Position numbers and translations under genes: made by a program. Positions 1-4,830 of a DNA stretch of 5,937 nt are shown in pieces. The notes below the pieces were generated by a model, which worked only from the letters and a program-made list of their open reading frames with translations, was not told the DNA's origin and did no database searches. Source of the DNA: Chloroflexota bacterium (GTDB taxonomy: Bacteria; Chloroflexota; Limnocylindria; P2-11E); contig VGPA01000090.1 in NCBI GenBank assembly GCA_016875665.1, positions 1 to 5,937 on the forward strand, given 5' to 3'. Each line of letters starts with the position of its first letter. The first letter of the stretch is position 1.

Positions 1-671
1 ACCTTGGCCACGTCCGCCGGATCGCGCGTTTCCGGCGCCACCGCCGCGCCGGGCTGGGGGCCGAGCGCGGCGAACTTGCCGCTCATCTCCGCGTGCATGC
101 GCGTCGCCATCGGGCCGGGGTGGATCGCGCACACCGCGACGCCCGTGCCCTCCAGCTCGAGCGCGAGGCTCTTGGTGAGCATGATCAGCGCGGCCTTGGA
201 GCTCGCGTACGCGGTGCGCAGCGCGGCGGGATTCATGCCGGGCCCGGAGGCGATGTTCACGATCCGGCCGTAGCCGCGCGCGAGCATCCCGGGCAGCACC
301 GCCCGCATGAGCAGGAACGGCCCACCGATGTTCACGTCGAGTGCGCGGAGCCACGCGGCGGGGTCGGATGTCGCGAGAGGGCCGACCGGATCGATGATGC
401 CGGCGTTGTTCACGACGATCGATGGCGCGCCGACCCAACGCTCGGTCGCGTTGACCAGCTCCTGGATCTGCCGCGGGTCGGCGATGTCGGCGGTCTGCGC
501 GAGCGCATGTCCCCCGCGCCGCTTGATCTCGAGCGCCACCGAGTCCAGCTCGGGGGCGTTGCGCGAGGCGATCACCACGCTTGCACCCAGCCCGGCGAGC
601 TGGATCGCCACGGCCCTGCCGAGGCCGCGCCCACCGCCGGTGACGATCGCCACCTGCTTCGTGAGCTTCAT
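1..671 (-). CDS. SDR family NAD(P)-dependent oxidoreductase, 3'-truncated by the window edge
   Basis: Reading the minus strand from ATG at 671 gives 223 open codons to the left edge. Family members are usually about 245-260 residues, so roughly 20-40 C-terminal residues are missing. It is a classical short-chain dehydrogenase/reductase: cofactor motif TGGGRGLG (residues 11-18), acidic residue after strand 3 (D62), NNAG (88-91), catalytic Asn N114, Ser S142, and YASSK (155-159) giving Tyr155 and Lys159. A PG motif follows at HPGPMAT (184-190). Arg37 at the end of strand 2 (IASRN) suggests NADP(H) preference, which is inference. A FabG-like 3-oxoacyl reductase or another alcohol/ketone reductase would look alike, so the substrate cannot be named. 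The start is placed just before the conserved beta-strand/TGxxxGxG segment. There is no Shine-Dalgarno, but TATCGT sits seven bases upstream. The membrane-protein gene on the same strand ends 38 bp upstream. Confidence 0.93.
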   Translation of the reverse strand, partial: MKLTKQVAIVTGGGRGLGRAVAIQLAGLGASVVIASRNAPELDSVALEIKRRGGHALAQTADIADPRQIQELVNATERWVGAPSIVVNNAGIIDPVGPLATSDPAAWLRALDVNIGGPFLLMRAVLPGMLARGYGRIVNIASGPGMNPAALRTAYASSKAALIMLTKSLALELEGTGVAVCAIHPGPMATRMHAEMSGKFAALGPQPGAAVAPETRDPADVAK

Positions 672-678
672 GCGAGCA

Positions 679-684
679 ACGATA
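679..684 (-). promoter_or_regulatory. Candidate -10 box (TATCGT) for the SDR gene
   Basis: On the minus strand TATCGT matches the TANNNT form of a bacterial -10 element and is followed by seven bases and then the ATG at 671. The predicted transcription start falls on or one base before the start codon, implying a leaderless or nearly leaderless mRNA. No recognisable -35 hexamer is seen. It lies in the 38-bp gap after the upstream gene, so the SDR gene could have its own promoter even though both genes share a strand. Prediction only. Confidence 0.4.
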
Positions 685-709
685 CGTGCGCCGCGCGCCG
701 CCGGCGCGG

Positions 710-1102
710 TTAGGCCGTGGTCAGGCCGCGAATGGCGAGGCCGGCGGCGAACAGGGCGGCGAAGCCGAGAAACAGCGACATTCGCGCGCTGGGCCGGCCA
801 CGGGCGTAGGTCCAGGCGAGCGGCAGCGCCAACGCGAGGGCAAATCCGTAGAGGATGTGCATCGGCTCGCGCGGAGCCCCACGGAGCGCGAACGTCGCGA
901 ACCCGAGCGCGCCCTGGATCACGGACACCGCCACGGCCACGGCGAGCGATCCGAGGTACGAGCCGCTCGGGCCGCGGCCGCGGATTCCCTCGACGACTCC
1001 CCACACCCCCACGGCCGCCAGGTAGAAGACGAGCGCCCGCGCGATCGCGCCGTGCAGCTGCAGCGGGAGATCCACGGACCAGAGGCTATACGGGACGAGC
1101 AC
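710..1102 (-). CDS. Small four-helix integral membrane protein of unknown function
   Basis: This 130-residue ORF starts at GTG 1102; an in-frame TGA lies three codons upstream, so the start cannot be further out. It is strongly hydrophobic, with predicted membrane segments near residues 22-40, 49-72, 81-100 and 108-126. Basic residues (R41, R43; R74, R78; R101, R103, R107) sit in the loops, including a glycine-rich RGRGPSGSY loop (41-49). Two histidines, H17 just before helix 1 and H82 at the start of helix 3 (PMHILYG), should lie on the same membrane face. I do not recognise a named family, although small proteins of this shape are familiar as hypothetical proteins in GC-rich soil bacteria. 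The coherent hydrophobic pattern argues for a real gene, as do its clean fit between the SDR gene and pheA and the charged loops. It is head-to-head with pheA with 17 bp between start codons, and no Shine-Dalgarno is evident. Confidence 0.75.
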   Translation of the reverse strand: MLVPYSLWSVDLPLQLHGAIARALVFYLAAVGVWGVVEGIRGRGPSGSYLGSLAVAVAVSVIQGALGFATFALRGAPREPMHILYGFALALALPLAWTYARGRPSARMSLFLGFAALFAAGLAIRGLTTA

Positions 1103-1103
1103 A

Positions 1104-1109
1104 TACCAT
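1104..1109 (+). promoter_or_regulatory. Candidate -10 box (TACCAT) for pheA
   Basis: TACCAT (TANNNT form) ends ten bases before the pheA ATG, which would put the transcription start about four bases before the start codon. An alternative box, TATACG at 1087-1092, would give a leader of about 20 bases. Neither has a clear -35 element. The 17-bp divergent gap means any pheA promoter overlaps the 5' end of the opposing membrane-protein gene. Confidence 0.3.
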
Positions 1110-1119
1110 CAGCGCATCC

Positions 1120-1980
1120 ATGAAGGTCGCCTATCAGGGTCTGGCGGGCGCTTACTCCGAAGCCGCGCTCGCCGCGCTCTTCCCGAAGGCCGAGGCGGTG
1201 CCCTGCCGCACGTTCGCGGACGTGTTCGCGACGCTCGCCGAGGGGAGCGCCGACGCCGCGGTGGTCCCGGTGGAGAACAGCCATGCCGGGTCCGTCGTCG
1301 ATGTATACGACCAGCTGCTGCAGCACCGCGGCGTCACGATCTTCGGCGAGGCGATCGTGCGGGTGCGCTACTGCCTCCTGGGGGTGCCGGGCGCGACCCT
1401 CGAGCAGGTGCGGCGCGTGCGGTCGCATCCACAGTCGCTCTCGCAGTGCGACGAGTGGCTGCGGACGCACAAGATCGAGGCGGTCGTCGCGTTCGACAAT
1501 GCCGGCGCGGCGGCGGAGGTCGCCAAGGCCAAGGACCCCACCACGGCGGGCCTCGCGAGCCGGCGCGCCGGGCGGCGCTACGGTCTCGACGTGCTCGCCG
1601 AGGGGATCGAGACGACGCCGGAGAACTTCACGCGGTTCTTCGCGATCACGCCCAGGCCGAGCGAAGCGCTCGTGGACGCGATCCCCCCCGCGCTCAGGTC
1701 GGGGCCGCTCAAGACGAGCGTGGTGTACGCGACGAAGAACGAGCCGGGTGCGCTCACCCGCTCGCTGCAGCCGTTCGCGACCGCGGGCCTGCAGCTGACG
1801 AAGATCGAGTCGCGTCCGAGCAAAGCGGCGCCCTGGGACTACGTCTTCTACCTCGACTTCGAGGGAAACCCGTCGGCATCGCCCGCCGCCGAGGCCCTCG
1901 CGCTCATGCGCACCTGCTGCGCCTGGATCCAGATTTTCGGGACGTACCCGGCCGCCACGACCGTCCTCGAGCCCGATTAG
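1120..1980 (+). CDS. pheA: Prephenate dehydratase, monofunctional with ACT domain
   Basis: It converts prephenate to phenylpyruvate with loss of water and CO2, the penultimate step of phenylalanine synthesis, in the cytoplasm. The 286-residue product has the usual length of the monofunctional enzyme, with no chorismate mutase domain. The N-terminus MKVAYQGLAGAYSE is the canonical start of the catalytic domain. Conserved blocks are VPVENSHAGSV (49-59), HPQSLSQC (103-110), DNAGAAAEVA (126-135) and NFTRF (169-173), whose Thr171 corresponds to the catalytically important TRF threonine. A C-terminal ACT domain runs from about 199 to 280, with GALTRSL (210-216) and IESRPS (229-234), the segments associated with phenylalanine feedback binding in this family. 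The reading frame stays open far upstream, but that extension is the antisense of neighbouring genes, so ATG 1120 is the start. No Shine-Dalgarno is seen. It is divergent from the membrane-protein gene and convergent with the TauE-family gene. Confidence 0.97.
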   Translation: MKVAYQGLAGAYSEAALAALFPKAEAVPCRTFADVFATLAEGSADAAVVPVENSHAGSVVDVYDQLLQHRGVTIFGEAIVRVRYCLLGVPGATLEQVRRVRSHPQSLSQCDEWLRTHKIEAVVAFDNAGAAAEVAKAKDPTTAGLASRRAGRRYGLDVLAEGIETTPENFTRFFAITPRPSEALVDAIPPALRSGPLKTSVVYATKNEPGALTRSLQPFATAGLQLTKIESRPSKAAPWDYVFYLDFEGNPSASPAAEALALMRTCCAWIQIFGTYPAATTVLEPD

Positions 1981-2801
1981 CGCAGCACGGCCTGCGCCGC
2001 GAGGCCGATCCCCACGGTGACGAGGACGAGCGACACGGCGCGCACGAGAGCGGGGCCGCCCACCCGGCGTGAATACCGCGCGCCGATCTGCGCCCCGACG
2101 ACCGCACCGACCCCCAGGAGCGCGACGGTGGGAACGTGCCCGGCCAGTTTGTCGCCGCCCAGATGCGTCAGCGTCGAGGCGAGCGCGGTGATCAGCACCA
2201 TAAAGGTCGACGTTGCGGTCGCCACATGCGGCGGGAAGCGCAGGATCCCCACCAGCACCGGCACCATGAGGAAGCCGCCGCCGACCCCGAACAGGCTGAC
2301 GACGAGCCCCTCGACGAGGGCGATGAGGATCGCCACGGGGAGGTTGACCCGGTAGCGGTAGCGGTTTCCGGCGGCATCGGTGAGCGACCGGTCGAACACC
2401 CCCCATCCCGGCGCCGCGATCGGCACCGACGCCGGAACCGGCTTGCGCATGAAGAGGAAGGCGGCGAGGCCCAGGAGCAGCGCGGCGAACAGCAGGTCGA
2501 ACGTGCCGCGCGCGATGCCGCGGGTGAGCAGCGCGCCGGCGACGCCTCCCGGGATCGTGGCGAGCGCGAGCGGGACAGCGCTCACCGTGTCGACCCGTCC
2601 CTGCCGCACATACGCGACGGTCCCCGACGCGCCGGTGAAGACGACGACGCCGATCGAGATCGCGGTCAGAGAGGCGGTCGGGAGCGCCGGATCGAGGAGC
2701 GCCAGGAGCGGCACGAGCATGAAGCCGCCGCCCGAGCCGATGAGGGTGCCGATTCCGGCGACGGTCATGCCGACGAAGGGCAGCACGACGGGGGGGAGCA
2801 C
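1977..2801 (-). CDS. TauE/SafE (TSUP) family membrane permease
   Basis: A 274-residue polytopic inner-membrane protein of the sulfite exporter TauE/SafE family, whose known members move sulfite, sulfonates or related organic anions. The family's internal duplication is visible: GSGGGF (22-27) in the N-terminal half and GVGGGFLMVP (172-181) in the C-terminal half, each followed by hydrophobic helices. A hydrophilic loop at about 119-155 separates the halves and contains DAAGNRYRYRVN. About eight membrane segments fit the sequence, and the length is typical. The substrate cannot be deduced. GTG 2801 is chosen because TATACG at 2808-2813 places a leaderless start exactly there. TTG 2807 (two residues longer), GTG 2786 and ATG 2768 are alternatives; the last would remove much of helix 1. 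Its stop overlaps the pheA stop by 4 bp. It is divergent from tRNA-Arg. Confidence 0.93.
   Translation of the reverse strand: MLPPVVLPFVGMTVAGIGTLIGSGGGFMLVPLLALLDPALPTASLTAISIGVVVFTGASGTVAYVRQGRVDTVSAVPLALATIPGGVAGALLTRGIARGTFDLLFAALLLGLAAFLFMRKPVPASVPIAAPGWGVFDRSLTDAAGNRYRYRVNLPVAILIALVEGLVVSLFGVGGGFLMVPVLVGILRFPPHVATATSTFMVLITALASTLTHLGGDKLAGHVPTVALLGVGAVVGAQIGARYSRRVGGPALVRAVSLVLVTVGIGLAAQAVLR
1980..1997. other. Inverted repeat at the pheA / TauE-family convergent junction
   Basis: GCGCAG (1980-1985) and CTGCGC (1992-1997) form a perfect 6-bp stem with a 6-base loop. It begins on the last base of the pheA stop codon and lies within the final codons of the opposing gene. In pheA mRNA it could form a 3' hairpin, but no T-run follows on either strand, so it is not a standard intrinsic terminator. 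It may be a transcript-end stabilising structure or chance in GC-rich coding sequence. Confidence 0.25.
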
Positions 2802-2807
2802 AGGCAA

Positions 2808-2813
2808 CGTATA
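2808..2813 (-). promoter_or_regulatory. Candidate -10 box (TATACG) for the TauE-family gene
   Basis: On the minus strand TATACG keeps the TATA core of a -10 element. Seven positions from its last base is the G of GTG 2801, giving a leaderless transcript if correct. The overlapping TTATAC (2809-2814) is a one-base-shifted alternative. No convincing -35 hexamer is present; the expected place is occupied by part of a palindrome. Confidence 0.35.
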
Positions 2814-2824
2814 ACGAAGGTCTC

Positions 2825-2834
2825 ACGGGCCCGT
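2825..2834. other. Perfect 10-bp palindrome in the divergent TauE-family / tRNA-Arg spacer
   Basis: ACGGGCCCGT is self-complementary over all ten bases and lies in the roughly 70-bp spacer between the two divergent transcription units, across the expected -35 region of the TauE-family promoter. It could be an operator half-site arrangement. However, 10-bp palindromes are expected several times by chance in a GC-rich window of this size, so support is weak. Confidence 0.2.
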
Positions 2835-2857
2835 CCTGTGCCGGCCGCCCACTTCGG

Positions 2858-2863
2858 TACACT
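2858..2863 (+). promoter_or_regulatory. Candidate -10 box (TACACT) for tRNA-Arg
   Basis: TACACT fits TANNNT and lies 14 bases before the first base of the tRNA, predicting a primary transcript with a 5' leader of about eight bases that RNase P would remove. This is a normal arrangement for a single tRNA gene. The -35 region (around 2835-2841) is only weakly consensus-like. Confidence 0.5.
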
Positions 2864-2877
2864 GGGCGAGTCCGCCG

Positions 2878-2951
2878 GACCCCGTAGCTCAGCGGATTAG
2901 AGCGTCTGTCTACGGAACAGAAGGTCGGGCGTTCGAATCGCCCCGGGGTCG
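2878..2951 (+). tRNA. tRNA-Arg (anticodon ACG)
   Basis: A complete cloverleaf can be folded by eye. The acceptor stem GACCCCG (2878-2884) pairs perfectly with CGGGGTC (2944-2950). The D stem is GCTC/GAGC (2887-2890 / 2900-2903). The anticodon stem TCTGT/ACAGA (2905-2909 / 2917-2921) encloses loop CTACGGA with anticodon ACG at 2912-2914. The variable loop is AGGTC, and the T stem GGGCG/CGCCC (2927-2931 / 2939-2943) encloses TTCGAAT. The discriminator base is G2951. No CCA is encoded, so the CCA-adding enzyme is needed. In bacteria the wobble A34 of this tRNA is normally deaminated to inosine by TadA, letting it read CGU, CGC and CGA; that is family knowledge. It stands alone, with no neighbouring tRNA genes. 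Confidence 0.97.
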
Positions 2952-3010
2952 CTGATCACAGCCGCGCGCCGACACGGATCGACTCGCGGCACCGCACCCG
3001 ACATCCACGA

Positions 3011-3042
3011 ACCCCCTGCGCTTGCTCGACGCAACTGGGGGT
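3011..3042 (+). terminator. Hairpin between tRNA-Arg and oxc, possible tRNA terminator
   Basis: ACCCCC (3011-3016) pairs with GGGGGT (3037-3042), and inside it TGCG (3017-3020) pairs with CGCA (3030-3033). This gives ten base pairs with a 3-base bulge (ACT) and a 9-base loop. It starts about 60 bases after the tRNA and ends about 45 bases before oxc, the expected place for terminating the tRNA transcript. There is no T-run after it, so it would be a non-canonical or Rho-assisted terminator. It could instead be a protein-binding site in front of the oxalate operon. Confidence 0.35.
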
Positions 3043-3073
3043 CAGCGCCGCCTTGCGAAGGGTCGCGCGCCGC

Positions 3074-3079
3074 TAAAGT
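3074..3079 (+). promoter_or_regulatory. Candidate -10 box (TAAAGT) for the oxc-frc operon
   Basis: TAAAGT fits TANNNT and is followed by seven bases and then the GTG start of oxc, so transcription would start at or one base before the start codon (leaderless). TTGCGA at 3053-3058 is a possible -35 with a short 15-base spacer. Box-to-start spacing is identical to that of the SDR gene at the left edge. Confidence 0.45.
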
Positions 3080-3086
3080 TGGCCGC

Positions 3087-4820
3087 GTGAACGCAGCCAC
3101 CGAGCCCGTGCCGCCGCCGCCCGCGGCGGACGGTGCGCAGCTCGTCATCGACGCGCTCAGGCTGAACGGCCTCGACACGATCTACGGCCTTCCCGGCATC
3201 CCGATCACCGATCTCATGCGGCGCGCGCAGGGTGCGGGCATCCGTGTCCTCTCCTTCCGCCACGAGCAGAGCGCGGGCTATGCGGCGTCGATCGCCGGCT
3301 TCCTCACGCGGAAGCCGGGCGTCTGCCTCACGGTCTCGGCGCCCGGGTTTCTGAACGGACTCAACGCGCTCGCCCATGCGACGGTGAACTGCTTCCCGAT
3401 GATCCTGATCAGCGGCTCGAGCGAGCGCGAGGTCGTCGACCTGCAGCAGGGCGCCTACGAGGAACTGGACCAGCTCGCGATCGCCAAACCCGTCGCCAAG
3501 GCGGCGTTCCGCGTGCTGCATGCCGAGGACATCGGGACCGGCGTCGCGCGCGCGATCCGTGCGGCGGTCTCGGGCCGCCCGGGCGGCGTGTACCTCGATC
3601 TCCCGGCCAAGCTGTTCACGGAGACGCTCGACGCGGGCGCCGCGGAGCGGTCGCTGATCAAGGTGGTCGACCCGGCTCCGCGCCAGCATCCCGACCAAGA
3701 GGCGGTGGAGCGCGCGCTCGGGCTGCTGCGCGGCGCGAAGCGCCCGCTGATCGTGCTCGGCAAGGGCGCCGCCTACGCGCAGGCCGACGCCGACATCCGC
3801 GCGCTCGTCGAGCGGACCGGCATCCCGTACCTCCCCATGTCCATGGCGAAGGGACTGCTGCCCGACACCCACGAGCAGTGCGCTGCGGCGGCGCGCTCCT
3901 ACGTCCTTCCCGCGGCCGATGTGGTGATGCTCGTCGGCGCGCGCCTCAACTGGCTCCTCTCGCACGGCAAGGGCCAGACCTGGGGCGGCAGGGGCCCCAA
4001 GGAATCGGGCGGACAGCGGTTCATCCAGATCGACATCTCCCCTCAGGAGCCCGACAGCAACGTGCGCATCGACGCACCGGTCGTCGGCGACATCGGCTCG
4101 TGCGTCGCGGCGCTCCTCGCGGGCACGGGCGCCGGGTGGAAGAAGCCGGCGGCGGAATGGACCGACGCGATCGGGCAGCAGAAGGCCGCCAATGTGGCGC
4201 GGATGGCGGAGAGGCTGGCGAAGAGCCCCTCGCCGATGAGCTTCCACAGCGCGCTCGCGGTGGTGCGCGACATCGTCAAGGCCAATCCGGACGCGATGCT
4301 CGTGAACGAGGGCGCGAATGCGCTTGACTTCACGCGCAGCATCGTCGACGTCTACAAGCCGCGCAGGCGCCTCGACGTCGGCACCTGGGGAATCATGGGC
4401 GTCGGCATGGGCTACAGCGTCGCGGCCGCGGTGGTCACCGGCCAGCCGGTGATCGCGATCGAGGGCGATAGCGCGTTCGGTTTCTCCGGCATGGAAGTCG
4501 AGACGATCTGCCGTTACCGCCTTCCCGTGTGCGTCGTCGTGATGAACAACAACGGCGTCTATCGGGGGACGGACGTGAACCCCACAGAAAGCACCGACCC
4601 CGCCCCCACCGTGTTCGTCCGGAACGCCCGGTACGACCGGATCATCGAAGCCTTCGGCGGCGTCGGAGCGCACGCCACCACACCGCTGGAGCTCCGCGCG
4701 GCCATGGAGGAGGCGCTCCGGTCGCGGAAGCCGACGCTGATCAATGCGGTGATCGACGAGACCGCGGGCACTGAGAGCGGACGGATCAGGAGCCTCAATC
4801 CCACCGCGAACAGGAAGTAG
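3087..4820 (+). CDS. oxc: Oxalyl-CoA decarboxylase
   Basis: A thiamine-diphosphate enzyme that converts oxalyl-CoA to formyl-CoA and CO2, in the cytoplasm. The 577-residue product aligns by eye along its whole length with the Oxalobacter formigenes enzyme as I recall it. Shared blocks include YGLPGIPIT (33-41), SFRHEQSAGYAASIAG (56-71) with cofactor-activating Glu60, and LTVSAPGFLNG (81-91). SSEREVVDLQQGAYEE (111-126) contains the active-site Tyr124-Glu125 pair. Further blocks are SGRPGGVYLDLPAKLF (162-177) and the ThDP motif GDSAFGFSGME (460-470) ending in MNNNG (486-490), then Tyr492 and a C-terminal ESGRIRSLNP (563-572). Domain order is N-terminal PYR (about 15-180), central (about 200-350) and C-terminal PP (about 385-560). 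The conserved YEE and SGR..SLN features separate it from acetolactate synthase relatives. GTG 3087 gives a normal N-terminal length; no Shine-Dalgarno is seen. frc follows after 10 bp. Confidence 0.97.
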   Translation: MNAATEPVPPPPAADGAQLVIDALRLNGLDTIYGLPGIPITDLMRRAQGAGIRVLSFRHEQSAGYAASIAGFLTRKPGVCLTVSAPGFLNGLNALAHATVNCFPMILISGSSEREVVDLQQGAYEELDQLAIAKPVAKAAFRVLHAEDIGTGVARAIRAAVSGRPGGVYLDLPAKLFTETLDAGAAERSLIKVVDPAPRQHPDQEAVERALGLLRGAKRPLIVLGKGAAYAQADADIRALVERTGIPYLPMSMAKGLLPDTHEQCAAAARSYVLPAADVVMLVGARLNWLLSHGKGQTWGGRGPKESGGQRFIQIDISPQEPDSNVRIDAPVVGDIGSCVAALLAGTGAGWKKPAAEWTDAIGQQKAANVARMAERLAKSPSPMSFHSALAVVRDIVKANPDAMLVNEGANALDFTRSIVDVYKPRRRLDVGTWGIMGVGMGYSVAAAVVTGQPVIAIEGDSAFGFSGMEVETICRYRLPVCVVVMNNNGVYRGTDVNPTESTDPAPTVFVRNARYDRIIEAFGGVGAHATTPLELRAAMEEALRSRKPTLINAVIDETAGTESGRIRSLNPTANRK

Positions 4821-4822
4821 GA
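4819..4822 (+). promoter_or_regulatory. Ribosome binding site for frc (AGGA)
   Basis: AGGA, overlapping the TAG stop of oxc, lies eight bases before TTG 4831, an ordinary Shine-Dalgarno spacing. It supports the unusual TTG start and translation of frc from the shared oxc-frc mRNA. It contrasts with the first genes of transcripts here, which lack such a motif. Confidence 0.6.
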
Positions 4823-4830
4823 ACGCGAAG

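Noticed and set aside
93..713. Plus-strand open frames opposite the SDR gene
   Set aside because: They are antisense to a complete set of SDR motifs and show Arg/His/Asp/Gly-rich shadow composition.
307..1119. A 271-codon N-terminal extension of the pheA reading frame
   Set aside because: The extension is low-complexity Arg/Ala/Ser/Pro translation antisense to the membrane-protein and SDR genes. The canonical PheA N-terminus begins at ATG 1120.
919..2862. A 647-codon open frame on the minus strand across pheA and the TauE-family gene
   Set aside because: It is an out-of-frame shadow, rich in Arg, Ala and Gly with no recognisable domain, lying antisense to pheA and in another frame of the TauE-family gene. 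Long shadow frames are expected at this GC content.
2931..2951. The 3' end of tRNA-Arg as an integration (att) site
   Set aside because: I saw no second copy of the tRNA 3' end, no integrase and no mobile genes in the window.
2897..3178. A 93-codon minus-strand frame ending in GAIRTPDLLFRRQTL
   Set aside because: That C-terminal string is the well-known spurious translation of the antisense strand of a tRNA gene. The frame overlaps tRNA-Arg and the oxc start.
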